Positions 50,525-61,104 of a DNA stretch of 64,000 nucleotides are shown here, one piece after another. The position numbers and the translations under genes are program-made. This DNA comes from Candidatus Fredericiella danica (GTDB lineage Bacteria > Chloroflexota > Anaerolineae > Caldilineales > Caldilineaceae): positions 248,001 to 312,000 of the forward strand of contig JADJPH010000002.1 of the NCBI GenBank assembly GCA_016713335.1, written 5' to 3'. Below the pieces are notes generated by a model. The model saw nothing but the letters and a program-made list of their open reading frames with translations, ran no database searches and was not told where the DNA came from. How positions within the stretch are numbered: position 1 is the stretch's first letter; each line of letters starts with the position of its first letter.

Positions 50525-52132
50525 ATGTTGCTCAAGCGCTTCGCATGGCTGTTCGTCGTGGGCATGGTGATCGCTGGCTGCGCAGCGCCGGCCGCAGTTG
50601 CGCCGGCGGGACAAGCGGCACCGGATACTGCACCTGCCACACCCAATGTGCTTACCGTTTCATCGACGGCGAATGTCACGACCTGGGACCCCATCAAGTC
50701 ATTTTCAACGGAGGCGGAGTATCTTGCGAATCTATACGAGCCGCTGCTCCGCATCAACCCACCTGGTGCCGCCGAGCGGTTTTCGCCAGTGCTCGCCGAG
50801 AGCTGGGAGTCGGATGCCGATGGCAAGACCTGGACCTTCAAGTTGCGTCCGAATGTGAAGTTCCACGACGGAGAGCCATTGACGGCCGATGCCGTGAAGC
50901 AGTCGATCGAAGCCGCCAAGGATCATGCCGGCGCGTCCTTCATCTGGGCGCCACTGGAAAGTGTCGAGGCAGTGGATGATCTCACGGTGAAGTTCAACCT
51001 GAGTTACGCCGCGCCGTTGGATTTGATTGCCAGTTCATTGTATGGCGCCTGGATCGTCAGCCCGAAGGCGCTTGCGGCAGTCGCAGCGGATGAAAACTAC
51101 TTTGAGGCTGGCGTAGAAGCAGGCACCGGCCCCTATATGTTAGAGAGCTATACGCCCGATCAGGAGGTGCTCCTGACCCGTTTCGATGACTATTGGGGCA
51201 ACTGGCAGGACGGGCAGTTTGACAAGGTGCTGGTCAAGATCGTGCCCGAGGCCGTACAGCAGCAGCAGATGCTCGAAGGCGGTGAAGTCGATCTGGCGCT
51301 GCGCCTGCCCGCTGAAAATTACGCAAGTTTCAAGGACAAGCCGGGCTATACTTTGCTCACGGAGCCGTCCTTCTTCAACTACGTTGGATTCCTGAACACG
51401 CTGCGCCCGCCGCTGGACAACCCAAAGGTTCGCCAGGCGATTGCCTATGCGATTCCGTACCAGGACATTATCGATGTCGCCACCTTTGGTCAGGCGACGC
51501 AGGCGCGTGGCCCGGTGCCTGCCGGTGTGTGGCCGTATTCGGAAGAAGTCACACAGTACGCGACGGATCTGGAAAAGGCGAAAGCCTTGATGGCGGAAGC
51601 CGGCTTCGCGGATGGCGGTATCGACCTCAGGCTCACTTACGCGGCTGAGAACAAGACGGAAGAGCGCTTTGCGCCGGTGATCAAAGACGCGTTGGCAGAG
51701 ATCGGCATCAATGTCTCGATTGAACCCATTCTGTTCAACCAGCAGTGGGAAGAAGCCAAGAGCGATCCGGCAAATGCGCAGGATATGTTCTTGCTGCTGT
51801 ATTGGCCGACCTACAGCGACGCCGGCACCGACAATCTATATTCAATGTTCCACTCCAGCGAGGCGCCGTTCTTCAATCTAAGTTACTGGAAGAACGAGGA
51901 GTTCGACACGTTGATTGATGAGGCTGCAATGCTGACGGTGACAGATCCGGACGCTTCGCTCGAGAAATATGTCAAGGCGCAGAATCTGCTGGTGGACGAA
52001 GCGCCGGGCATTTTCTTCTTTGACACCAAGGCGCCATTCGTCATTCCCGATCACATTGGCGGCTTCCAGTACAATCTCAACTATCCGTTCGCCACTTTCT
52101 TCTACGATCTCTACCGGAATCCTGCGCAGTAG
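50525..52132 (+). CDS. Oligopeptide-type ABC transporter substrate-binding lipoprotein
   Basis: Solute-binding protein family 5 (DppA/OppA/NikA), 535 aa. Lipoprotein signal MLLKRFAWLFVVGMVIAGC (lipobox IAGC) behind AAGGAGG. Family motifs are NLYEPLLRINP, LAESWESDADGKTWTFKLRPN, VKFHDGEPLTADAV, GTGPYMLESY, and VRQAIAYAIPYQDI. The start is the ATG at 50525; the earlier in-frame ATG at 50462 gives no signal peptide. Could bind peptides, amides or nickel; the amidase gene downstream favours an organic nitrogen substrate. First gene of a five-component operon. Confidence 0.95.
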   Translation: MLLKRFAWLFVVGMVIAGCAAPAAVAPAGQAAPDTAPATPNVLTVSSTANVTTWDPIKSFSTEAEYLANLYEPLLRINPPGAAERFSPVLAESWESDADGKTWTFKLRPNVKFHDGEPLTADAVKQSIEAAKDHAGASFIWAPLESVEAVDDLTVKFNLSYAAPLDLIASSLYGAWIVSPKALAAVAADENYFEAGVEAGTGPYMLESYTPDQEVLLTRFDDYWGNWQDGQFDKVLVKIVPEAVQQQQMLEGGEVDLALRLPAENYASFKDKPGYTLLTEPSFFNYVGFLNTLRPPLDNPKVRQAIAYAIPYQDIIDVATFGQATQARGPVPAGVWPYSEEVTQYATDLEKAKALMAEAGFADGGIDLRLTYAAENKTEERFAPVIKDALAEIGINVSIEPILFNQQWEEAKSDPANAQDMFLLLYWPTYSDAGTDNLYSMFHSSEAPFFNLSYWKNEEFDTLIDEAAMLTVTDPDASLEKYVKAQNLLVDEAPGIFFFDTKAPFVIPDHIGGFQYNLNYPFATFFYDLYRNPAQ

Positions 52133-52148
52133 GACCTGCACATGCCTT

Positions 52149-52188
52149 GCCCGGTGGGGATGCCAGTTCGTGGGCATTTCCACCGGGC
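52149..52188 (+). terminator. Intercistronic hairpin after the peptide-binding protein gene
   Basis: 52149-52164 pairs with 52173-52188: 14 Watson-Crick pairs plus two G-U pairs in RNA, loop 8 nt, no U tract. Lies 17 bases after the binding-protein stop and 17 before the first permease gene. Confidence 0.7.
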
Positions 52189-52205
52189 ATACATGGTGAG
52201 ACTCA

Positions 52206-53228
52206 ATGAACAGGCTTGAATTCCTGATTCGTCGAATCGTTGCCTCGCTGTTCGTGCTGATCGGCGTCTCAATCATCACGTTTATGCTTGCGCGTGTTGT
52301 GCCGTCGAATCCGGCTGCCGTTTATATTGGTCCCAAGGCCCGCCCGGCTGACATCGAGCGCGTGACGAAGCAGTTGGGGCTTGACCAGCCACTGCCGTTA
52401 CAGTACGCGCGTTATATGGGCGATCTGGTGCGCGGTGATCTGGGAAACTCAATTTCGACCAAGCGTCCCGTACTGCTGGAGTTGCAGAGCCGTCTGCCCG
52501 CTACGCTGGAACTGCTTTTTGCCGGCATGCTGATCGCTGTTTTGTTCGGCGTGCCGATGGGGGTGATCAGTGCGCAGAAGCAGGGCAAGGCATCCGATCT
52601 TGCGATCCGTGTGGTGGCAATTCTTGGCGTTTCGATTCCGGCATTTGGGTTGGGGCTCCTGCTTCAGATTCTGTTCTTCCGCTGGCTCGGGCTATTCCCT
52701 TTGTCTGGGCGGGTCGGCAAGGAACTGCGCTTTGCAAGTCCGATCATTGAGAACACGGGCTTTCTTCTCCTGGATTCACTCATTACCCTGAATTTCACCG
52801 CCTTTCAAGATGCACTCTGGCACATCGTGCTGCCTGCAATCACGTTGGCGGCGTATCCGCTGGGGCTCGTCGCGCGGATGACGCGTGGCGCGATGCTTGA
52901 GGTGCAGCAACAGGACTACATCCGCACGGCACGCGCCTACGGTACACCGGAACGAGTTACGGTTTTCGTCTACGCGCTGAAGAATGCCATCGGCCCCACG
53001 CTCACCGTCATTGGCCTTACTTTTGCGTTTGCGCTGACGGGCACTTTCTTTGTTGAGATCATCTTCAACTGGCCCGGTATGGGGCTTTTCACCGTGCGCT
53101 CCCTCCTAAATCTGGATTATCCGGCGATCATGGGCATTGCGCTGTTTGGCGCCGCCGGCTATGTTCTCATTAATCTTGTGGTGGATCTGGTGCAAGCCTG
53201 GATCGATCCACGCATCAGTTTGCGCTAG
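52206..53228 (+). CDS. Oligopeptide-type ABC transporter permease, DppB type
   Basis: 340 aa, six transmembrane helices, starting MNRLEFLIRRIVASLFVLIG. Family motifs are RVVPSNPAAVYIG, LGLDQPLPLQYARYMGDLVRGDLG, the EAA loop YIRTARAYGTPERVTVFVYALKNA and FNWPGMGLFTVRSLLNLDYP. Forms the channel with the DppC-type permease 5 nt downstream. Confidence 0.95.
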   Translation: MNRLEFLIRRIVASLFVLIGVSIITFMLARVVPSNPAAVYIGPKARPADIERVTKQLGLDQPLPLQYARYMGDLVRGDLGNSISTKRPVLLELQSRLPATLELLFAGMLIAVLFGVPMGVISAQKQGKASDLAIRVVAILGVSIPAFGLGLLLQILFFRWLGLFPLSGRVGKELRFASPIIENTGFLLLDSLITLNFTAFQDALWHIVLPAITLAAYPLGLVARMTRGAMLEVQQQDYIRTARAYGTPERVTVFVYALKNAIGPTLTVIGLTFAFALTGTFFVEIIFNWPGMGLFTVRSLLNLDYPAIMGIALFGAAGYVLINLVVDLVQAWIDPRISLR

Positions 53229-53233
53229 GAAAC

Positions 53234-54127
53234 ATGAGCGTCATTCCTTTGCCGGCGGACGTCGAGATCGTTACAGGTTCCACGCGTGGGGCGCAACTCT
53301 GGCGTGTGCTTCGGCGCGATCCACTTTCGATCATGAGCTTGACCATCATCCTGATCTATCTGTTGATGTCGTTGTTTGCGCCGTGGGTGGCGCCTTATCC
53401 GGCACAAGGCGCCGGGAAGAGCAATCCGCCCACTGTCATGCTCCCGCCATCGCCACAACACTGGATGGGAACGGATCAGTTGGGACGCGACGTCTTCAGC
53501 CGGGTCATTTTTGGCGGACGCCCCGCGTTCATCGTCCCCCTGCTGGTGGTTGGGCTTGCGGTGCTGATTGGCGCGCCGCTTGGCGCCATTGCCGGCTTCA
53601 AGGGTGGCTGGTTTGACGAAACGATCATGCGGATCACGGATCTCTTTCTGGCGTTTCCTTCGCTCCTGTTGGCGATGGCGATTACTGCGGCGCTTGGCCG
53701 TGGTCTGGAAAATGCCGCCCTCGCCCTTGTGATCTCATGGTGGCCATGGTACGCACGGATCGTACGTGGTGCGAGTGTCAGCCTGCGCGACCGCTACTTC
53801 GTGGAAGCCGCGCATTCGATGGGGGTACGCGAGCCGGTCATTGTTGCCCGGCACATCCTCCCAAACTGCCTGACGCCGATTCTGATCCAGGCAACCATCG
53901 ATCTAGGAACGGTGATATTGGCGATGGGAGGGCTGGCGTTTCTGGGAATGGGGACACAACCACCCGCTGCGGACTGGGGCCTGATGATCAGTGAAGGTCG
54001 CACGTCGATTCTAAACGCGTGGTGGATCGCGATCTTTCCAATGCTGGCGATGATGATCCTGGTGCTTGCGTTCAACCTGTTGGGCGATGTCTTGCGTGAT
54101 TTCTTTGACCCGAGGCACTACCGTTGA
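53234..54127 (+). CDS. Oligopeptide-type ABC transporter permease, DppC type
   Basis: 297 aa. N-terminal DppC signature (LRRDPLSIMSLTIILIYLL), HWMGTDQLGRDVFSRVIFGG, EAA loop FVEAAHSMGVREPVIVARHILPN, and GMGTQPPAADWGLMISEGR. Ends one base before the GTG of the ATPase gene. Confidence 0.95.
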   Translation: MSVIPLPADVEIVTGSTRGAQLWRVLRRDPLSIMSLTIILIYLLMSLFAPWVAPYPAQGAGKSNPPTVMLPPSPQHWMGTDQLGRDVFSRVIFGGRPAFIVPLLVVGLAVLIGAPLGAIAGFKGGWFDETIMRITDLFLAFPSLLLAMAITAALGRGLENAALALVISWWPWYARIVRGASVSLRDRYFVEAAHSMGVREPVIVARHILPNCLTPILIQATIDLGTVILAMGGLAFLGMGTQPPAADWGLMISEGRTSILNAWWIAIFPMLAMMILVLAFNLLGDVLRDFFDPRHYR

Positions 54128-55108
54128 GTGAAGTCCTTTTTGCAGATTCAGGATCTGCATATTGCATTTCAGAGTGACCGCGGTACCGTGGCCGCACTCA
54201 ATGGTGTAACGTTGGACGTCAGACGCGGTGAGATGTTTGGCCTCGTGGGCGAAACCGGATGCGGGAAGACCGTTACTGGCCTTGCCATGTTGGGGCTGCT
54301 GCCGAAGTCTGCCCGTGTACGCAGTGGATCGATCTTCTTTGAACATACAGATGTGCTGGCGATGTCGGCTGGCGAGTTGCAGTCGCTGCGTGGCCGGCGC
54401 ATCTCCATGATCTTTCAGGATCCAAGCACAGCGTTGAATCCGGTCTTCACCATTGGATCCCAGATGGAGCGCGTTGCCCGCCAACATCTTGGGCTAAATC
54501 GGCGGCAGGCGCGCGCGCGAGCGGGGGCGATGCTGGAGGCGGTTGGGCTGCCTGACGTGGGGTGGATCTTAAGCGCGTATCCTCACCATCTCTCGGGCGG
54601 GATGAAACAGCGTGCCATGATTGCGATGGCGTTGCTTTGTGAGCCGGCGCTGTTGGTTGCTGACGAGCCGACCACCGCGCTTGATGTGACCATTCAGGCG
54701 CAGATCCTTGCCCTACTTTCGGAGCTCCGGAGCAAGTTTAATCTGACTGTGATGCTGATCACCCACAATTTGGGCGTGGTTGCGCATACATGCGATCGCT
54801 TTGCGGTGCTCTATGCGGGCCGCGTCGTAGAAATCGGGGCGACTTCAGCGGTCTTCACCGTTCCACAGCACCCATATACGCGTGCCCTGCTGGCAGCGAT
54901 CCCGACCCCGGCGGCGCACGGCAAGGCGCTCGCCGCAATCCCGGGGACTGTTCCGGTGAATCCGGGCGCCGTCAGCGGGTGCGCCTTTGCGCCGCGCTGT
55001 GCGTTTGTCTTTGATCGGTGCAAACAAGAAGCGCCACCGCTGCGTGCTGTCGCGGCCAACCAGGCGAATGCCTGCTTCCTTGACGAGGCCGGCGGGGATG
55101 CGGGATGA
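54128..55108 (+). CDS. Oligopeptide-type ABC transporter ATPase, DppD type
   Basis: 326 aa. Walker A GETGCGKT, signature LSGGMKQRAMIAMAL, Walker B LLVADEPTTALDVTIQAQ, and the C-terminal Cys-rich oligopeptide-transporter extension GCAFAPRCAFVFDRCKQEAPPL that may bind an Fe-S cluster. GTG start directly after the DppC stop. Overlaps the next gene by 4 nt. Confidence 0.95.
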   Translation: MKSFLQIQDLHIAFQSDRGTVAALNGVTLDVRRGEMFGLVGETGCGKTVTGLAMLGLLPKSARVRSGSIFFEHTDVLAMSAGELQSLRGRRISMIFQDPSTALNPVFTIGSQMERVARQHLGLNRRQARARAGAMLEAVGLPDVGWILSAYPHHLSGGMKQRAMIAMALLCEPALLVADEPTTALDVTIQAQILALLSELRSKFNLTVMLITHNLGVVAHTCDRFAVLYAGRVVEIGATSAVFTVPQHPYTRALLAAIPTPAAHGKALAAIPGTVPVNPGAVSGCAFAPRCAFVFDRCKQEAPPLRAVAANQANACFLDEAGGDAG

Positions 55109-56080
55109 CGGTGAGCAGATCTGAAGCGCCTCTCATTGAAGTGCGCTCCCTTACCAAGCACTTTCGGCTGCCGGGTGGATGGCTCACGGGCAAACGCCGT
55201 GTGTTACATGCCGTCGATGACGTCAGCCTGCAGGTGTACACCGGCGAGGCGTTGGGCATCGTCGGTGAGTCCGGCTGCGGCAAGACGACACTGGGCCGGC
55301 TCGTATTGCGTCTTTTAGATCCGACGGCCGGCCAGATCTTGTTTGATGGCCGTGAAATCGCAAAGCTCAAGAAGTCCGAACTGTTGCCACTGCGCAGACA
55401 GATGCAGGTCGTCTTCCAGAATCCGCAGCAGTCGCTGAGTGCACGCCTGCGCGTCGCCGACATTGTCGCGGAGCCCCTGCGCACCGTTGGGGGGATAGCC
55501 GATGACCAGAGCCGGCGGCGCGTGCTCGGCCTGCTCGAGCAGGTAGGCCTCGGTGCACAGCATCTGGACCGCTATCCGCATGAATTGTCGGGTGGGCAAT
55601 GCCAGCGGGTTGCCATTGCCAGAGCGCTTGCGCTCGATCCGGTGCTGCTTGTGTTGGATGAGCCTACCTCGGCGTTGGATGTTTCGGTGCAAGCGCAGAT
55701 CCTGAATCTACTGGTCGACCTGCGCCAGCGTCTGGGGCTGACCTACCTTTTCATATCACACGATCTGGGTGTGGTTGAACATGTCTGCGATCGGATCGCG
55801 GTCATGTATCTGGGCAAGATTGTGGAAAGTGGACCTGGCAAGGAGATATTTGCGGCGCCAGGGCACCCTTACACCCAGGCATTGCTGGGTGCAATCCCAA
55901 GCCAGATGTCCAGGCGCGGCGTGAATTGGTTGTGTTGCAGGGTAATGTCCCAAGTCCGCCAACCCGCCATCTGGCTGTCGATTCCACACCCGGTGCCCGT
56001 TGGCACAGGATATTTGCCGGACTGACGAACCGATGTTGCGTGGCGAAGGTGGGTGGCAGGTCGCATGTCATTTTGCATGA
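55105..56080 (+). CDS. Oligopeptide-type ABC transporter ATPase, DppF type, frameshifted at the C-terminus
   Basis: About 325 aa. Walker A GESGCGKT, signature LSGGQCQRVAIARAL, Walker B LLVLDEPTSALDVSVQAQ. Two 1-nt shifts (near 55900 and 55965) are needed to read QARRELVVLQGNVPSP, then NPPSGCRFHTRC and VACHFA with TGA at 56078-56080, the standard Cys-containing end of this family. The uncorrected frame stops at 56025. Followed 13 nt later by the amidase gene. Confidence 0.92.
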
Positions 56081-56093
56081 AAGGACTGAATCG

Positions 56094-56999
56094 ATGACCC
56101 GTCTCTTTGGCATCGCCGGCATCCAGATGACGCCGGTGGCGTGGGATCCCAATGGCACGATCGACAAGATGCAGGAGATTGTGACCCAGGTCGGGCGGAG
56201 TTTTCCGTGGGTGAATCTGTGCCTCTTTCACGAATTGGTAGTGCCCGGTCTGGTGCAGTTCACTTCGGCGCCGCGGCCCGACATCTGGCCGGAGCTCATG
56301 CAGCCAATTCCGGGGCCATTCACAGATCGGCTCTGTGAGATTGCCCGCAGATCAGGCCGTTGGTTGGCGCCTGGTTCCATGTATGAAACGGTCGATGGCA
56401 AGGTGTATAACACGGCGCTGGTCATCTCGCCCGACGGCGAAATCGTGGCAAAATACCGCAAGATTTTTCCCTGGTTGCCGTTCGAAGCCGGCACGGCGGC
56501 AGGAGATGAGTTTTGCGTGTTCGACATTCCCGATGTGGGGCGGTTCGGTTTGTGCATTTGTTATGACACATGGTTTCCTGAGACGGTGCGTACTCTGGCG
56601 TGGATGGGGGCTGAAGTGATTTTGCATCCGACCATGACGCCGACTGCCGACCGACCACTGGAATTGGTGATGAACCAGGCAAATGCCGTCTTCAACCAGT
56701 GCTACTTTGTCGACATCAACGGCGTAGGTCCCTGGGGTGGTGGGCGTTCGATGATCGTGGATCCAGATGGGCGGATCGTGCAACAGGCTGGCGAGCGCGA
56801 GACGATATTGACAGAGATTCTGGATTTGGACAACGTGCGCAAAGCGCGCGAATTTGGCACGCTGGGTTTGTGCCAGTTGTGGAAGCAATTACGTACGACG
56901 GAAGTGGAGTTCCCGATTTATCGGAATGTGATCGGAACCGGGGAGATCTATCGTAACCTGGGTGACCTCAAGGCGCCGAAGACGCTAAACTTACCGTAG
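56094..56999 (+). CDS. Nitrilase-superfamily amidase/carbon-nitrogen hydrolase
   Basis: 301 aa, hydrolyses a C-N bond of an amide or nitrile. Catalytic triad visible: E47 (FHELVVPG), K123 (YRKIFPW) and C156 (CICYDTWFPE). The start is the ATG at 56094 behind AAAGGA. It follows a complete oligopeptide-type ABC system, so the pair may import and hydrolyse an amide, such as a formamide- or acetamide-like compound or a modified peptide. That link is inference from context. Confidence 0.92.
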   Translation: MTRLFGIAGIQMTPVAWDPNGTIDKMQEIVTQVGRSFPWVNLCLFHELVVPGLVQFTSAPRPDIWPELMQPIPGPFTDRLCEIARRSGRWLAPGSMYETVDGKVYNTALVISPDGEIVAKYRKIFPWLPFEAGTAAGDEFCVFDIPDVGRFGLCICYDTWFPETVRTLAWMGAEVILHPTMTPTADRPLELVMNQANAVFNQCYFVDINGVGPWGGGRSMIVDPDGRIVQQAGERETILTEILDLDNVRKAREFGTLGLCQLWKQLRTTEVEFPIYRNVIGTGEIYRNLGDLKAPKTLNLP

Positions 57000-57019
57000 A
57001 TGCGGCACGTGGCCAACTT

Positions 57020-58383
57020 ATGATCGAATCGCCATCTCATCTTCAAGAGTACCCCTGGTGGCGGCTGCTGGTGCAGGGGCTGCTCAGTCTCGGCGCCGGC
57101 ATCCTGCTGATGTTTCGTCCTTCCTTTTCGCTCGATGTGGCGATTCTGGTGCTTGGCATCTATTGGCTTGTCCTGGGGATCACTTCCTGGTTCACGTTGT
57201 TGAGCGGGCGGACCCATGGCCGGCGCCTGTGGTACGTCCTGCGTGGCACGCTGGAGCTCTTCGCTGGGCTGGTGGCGTTAGGCTTTACCCAACTCGCGAC
57301 GTTTGGCGGCGCCAATGTCGTCAACACGGTGATCGGCGTCGCCGGTCTGGTCATCGGCATCATCAGCCTGTTGCAGGCATTCCAGGGGGGCGGCTGGCCA
57401 AGCGGGCTGTTGGGCATTCTGAGCATTGGCTTTGCCGTGTTTGTTTTTGCCACCCGGCTTTTCAATATTTTCGATGTAACCTGGCTGGCAGGGTTGATCG
57501 CAGTGCTTGCCGGCCTTGCCAGCATCATTGCGGCCTTCAGCGTGCGGGCGAGTGGCAAGTCCGAGCATAATCCTGCGCTTGGTATCTGGCGGATGGTGGC
57601 CATGCTTGTGCTGTTGCCCCTGGCGCTGGTTGCGATCTTTGTGGCGTGGGTGTCGCACGTGCGCTGGCGGGGCTTTCGGTTGCACGAGTGGGGCGTCACC
57701 TACCTCTGCCGGCTGATTCTGCGGCTGCTGGGTGTGGGCATTTCCTGCGCCCAGCCACAGAAGATCACAGGGATGCAAGGGATCCTCTTTGTAAACCATC
57801 TGACTTTTATTGACATCCCGGTATTGGCGGGGCTGGCGCCGATGCGTTTTCTCAGTACGGCGGAGGTGTATCAGGTGCCGGTGGTGGGGTGGGTGGCGAA
57901 GCAGATCGACACGGTCTTCGTCAACCGGCGCAAGCGGGAAGCGCGCCAGGCGTCGCGCAGTGCGATTGCGGAGAGTCTTGAGCGGTCGTTGACGCCACCG
58001 TTCGTGATCTTCCTGAAGGTGGCTTTGGCGCACCAACAAGTCTGCGGCCCTTTCATTACGGCTCATTTGCGGTGGCGGCAGCGCACCAATTCCCCTATCT
58101 TCCCGTTGGCCTTGCCTATGACCGCACCGACATTCTGTGGTGGAAGGGCGTGGCGGAAGAAAGCTTTGTCAAAGTGGCCTGGCGCATCCTGACCTTTCGG
58201 GGCAAGGCTACAGCCACTTTGACGCCGGCGGCATCGATAGTACCATCACCGGATGATAAGCCGGAGCAATTGGCGCATGATGCCCAGCGCGCCGTTGAAG
58301 CGGTCCTTGGGTTGGCGCCTGCGCCGACCGTCCTTGAATCTCTAGCCATGCCGGAAGGATTACCAAATCATCATGGAACCTGA
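57020..58383 (+). CDS. HdeD-like membrane domain fused to PlsC-type acyltransferase, frameshifted
   Basis: About 454 aa. The first ~185 residues are six hydrophobic helices of the HdeD/DUF308 type (WWRLLVQGLLSLGAGILLMF; VLGIYWLVLGI). After a further hydrophobic segment comes a 1-acylglycerol-3-phosphate acyltransferase-like domain: NHLTFIDI (motif I, NHx4D), STAEVYQVPVVGWVAKQID, VFVNRRKR. After a 1-nt shift near 58013, FPEGG (motif III) and LPVGLAYDR (motif IV) follow. Without correction the frame ends at 58192. Expected role: acylation of lysophosphatidic acid or another lipid at the membrane. The fusion is unusual. Overlaps the phosphofructokinase start by 11 nt. Confidence 0.82.
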
Positions 58384-59668
58384 ACTGTTAGATTTCTCAA
58401 TCGCACGGCTTGGCCCGGCCACGTTTGCGTCACCGCTGGGCCATGTCAGGTTCATTGACGAGACTGCAGATGACGCGGTATTGCTCGATGCAAGTCTCTC
58501 CCAGGTAAGGGCTTACCTGGATCGCGGTCTGCCGCCGCCGGCGTTTGAGCGCGCTGGTCCCACCAGCAGATTCACTTTGATCCGGCAAAATCGAAGGCCG
58601 GCATTGTGACGTGCGGCGGTCTCTGCCCCGGGCTGAACGATGTGATTCGCGCGGCGGTGTTGAGCCTGCATTTTCATTATGGGGTGCAGACTGTCTATGG
58701 TTTTCGGTACGGTTACGCCGGGCTGAACCCTGCTTGTGGGTATGAACCGATCGAATTGACGCCGAACCGTGTGGAGTTGATCAGCACAATGGGTGGCACG
58801 GTGCTCGGCTCGTCGCGTGGGGACCAGCCCGTTTCGGTCATGGTCGATCGGTTGGGTTGAATTGGGCGTCAATGTACTCTTTACCGTGGGTGGCGACGGC
58901 ACGCTGCGCGGGGCACAGGCCCTCGTCGAAGAGATCGCGGCGCGGAACCTTGACATTGCCGTCATCGGGATCCCGAAGACCATTGACAACGACATCGCCT
59001 ACATTGCGCAGAGTTTTGGTTTTCAGACGGCGGCGTCAGAGGCGCAAAAGGCGGTGGAGGCCGCGCATGCCGAAGCGGCCGGCGCGCCCAACGGGATTGG
59101 GTTGGTGAAGTTGATGGGCCGCGACTCGGGCTTCATTGCCGCCTATACGGCGCTGGCGGACAGCCGGGTGAATTTCTGCCTTGTCCCGGAGCGCCGGTTC
59201 ACGCTGGAGGCGCTGCTGGCGGCACTGGATGAAAGGCTGGCCGACCGCGGCCACGCCGTAATCGCGGTGGCTGAAGGCGCAGGGCAGGACCTGATCGCCG
59301 CACAGCGCAAGGTGGACGCATCGGGCAACGTCCAGCATGAGGATATTGGCCTGTACCTGCGCGATGCGATTCGGCGCCATTTCAAAGAGCGGGGCGTCGA
59401 GATCAACCTGAAGTACATTGACCCCAGTTACACGATCCGAAGTGTACCGGCGAACGCGTTTGACTCGGCGTTCTGTCTGATTCTGGCGCAGAACGCCGTG
59501 CATGCGGGCATGGCTGGGTTGACGAACACGGTGGTGGGGTATTGGCGTGGGGAGTTCACGTTGGTGCCGATCGCCGCGGCGGTGTCGCACCGGAAGAAGA
59601 TTGAGCCGGATGGGTGGTTGTGGAACAGTGTGATCGCGGCGACGGGGCAGCGGGATCCGTTGGTGTAA
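58373..59668 (+). CDS. 6-phosphofructokinase family protein, frameshifted
   Basis: About 430 aa when joined from three frames (breaks near 58555 and 58855). Motifs in order are AGIVTCGGLCPGLNDVIRA, FRYGYAGL, VGGDGTLRGA, IGIPKTIDND, LMGRDSGFIA and AVAEGAGQD. GGDGT with PKTIDND is the combination of plant-type/ATP-dependent group enzymes that have the N-terminal extension seen here. It phosphorylates fructose-6-P in glycolysis; the phosphate donor (ATP or PPi) needs assay. Starts inside the end of the acyltransferase gene. Confidence 0.87.
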
Positions 59669-59675
59669 AAGTGCT

Positions 59676-61095
59676 ATGTCACCAGGACAAATTTCGGATT
59701 CAGACTCTATGCGCAGCAGGGTGCACCGGGCGTTGCGTGCTTTGCACCATGCAACGACGGAAGAGCGCCCTCTGGCGGATTTGCGACTCTACCAGCAGGC
59801 AGTGATGGGTGGACTGGATGGCCGTCAGGCGACGCGCACAGTGCTCCAGACCACCGTCGGCCAAATGGCGGCGCACTATCCGGATGAAGCGCCTGCTGCG
59901 TGATCGCTATGAACTGGACCGCACCGCATCCGATGTCGCCAATCAATATGGAATCTCGGAGGCCGAACTATACCGGCGGCAGACACGAGCGATTGACCTA
60001 TTGGCAGAGGCGCTTGAGCAGCGGGAGAGTGAGACACTGCGCACCGCCAGGGCTGCCGCTCTGGGCAGGCTTGAAGCCCCGACCTATACCCGTTTGATTG
60101 GTGTAGATGATCAGATCAAGGAATTGCACGCCATCGTCGGGGCAGATAGTGCACAGGATGTAGTCTGCATTTCGGGTCTCGGTGGGATTGGCAAGACCGC
60201 GCTGGCCGATGCAGTTGTCCGACAATTGATCACGGATGGCAGGATCTGGGGACTGGCGTGGGTGACTGCGCGCCAGCACAATTACCGCCTTTCTGGGGCC
60301 ATCACGCCGGTTGCCCAGCCGGCCCTTTCGTCTGCGGCGCTCGTTACAGCGCTCTGGAACCAGCTGTTGCCGGATATTCCATTGCCTGCCCAGCCGACCA
60401 GCGCAGTTGCGATTGGCGAGCTTGAGGAACGTTTGAAGCAGTTCGATCGCACTGTGGTCGTGGTCGACAATCTGGAGACGGTCGCAGATCTGGAAGATTT
60501 GTTGCCAATGGTGCGCCGCCTGGCGCGCCCGGTCCGGTTTCTCTTGACCTCGCGTGAGGGGTTGCGGGCTGAGCCGAACCTATTCCACTTTTCCCTGCAT
60601 GAACTGAGCAGACCGCTGGCAAGGGAGTTGATCCGCTCGGAGGCCCGCACCCAGAATCTGCCTCACGTCGCAACCGCGGACGATTCGACGCTGGACCGAA
60701 TTGTGGATCTGGTGGGTGGTCACCCGTTGGCGTTGCGGCTGGTCGTGGGCCAGATGCACATTGCGTCGCTCGAAGATGTGCTGCGGGGTCTCAACGACGC
60801 CGTGGGCGCCCACGCTGAATCACTTTATACCTACATCTACTGGAACGCCTGGCATCGCCTGGACGAGACGGCACGCAATGTCCTGCTTGCGATGCCACAG
60901 CTTGCACCAGCAGGCGGTGCGTTGGAGTTTCTTGTGGGTGTCACGGGCATACCTCGACCGCAACTGCTGCGCGCACTCGCCGATCTGATCGAACTCAGTC
61001 TGGTGGATAAGCGCGGTGATCTGCAAACCAGCCGCTACTCTATCCACAGCTTGGCGCGGACTTTTCTGTTGAACCAGGTTCTTCACTGGCAGTAG
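59676..61095 (+). CDS. STAND (NB-ARC-type) ATPase with N-terminal helix-turn-helix, frameshifted
   Basis: About 472 aa. The N-terminal part (59676 to about 59885) is helical and shifts by 1 nt into LLRDRYELDRTASDVANQYG, a sigma-region-4-like HTH. Then comes an NTPase core: P-loop SGLGGIGKTALADAVV (about 60172-60220), Walker B TVVVVDNLET (about 60450-60480), FLLTSRE sensor (about 60538), GGHPLALRL (about 60716) and a winged-helix-like end (YSIHSLARTFLLNQVL). These are the features of STAND switches (plant R proteins, bacterial NB-ARC regulators). It lies 9 nt upstream of a TPR gene, so sensor and switch may be separate subunits. Could be a regulator or a defence protein; no effector domain is seen. 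Confidence 0.82.
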
Positions 61096-61104
61096 GCGCA
61101 CGCC

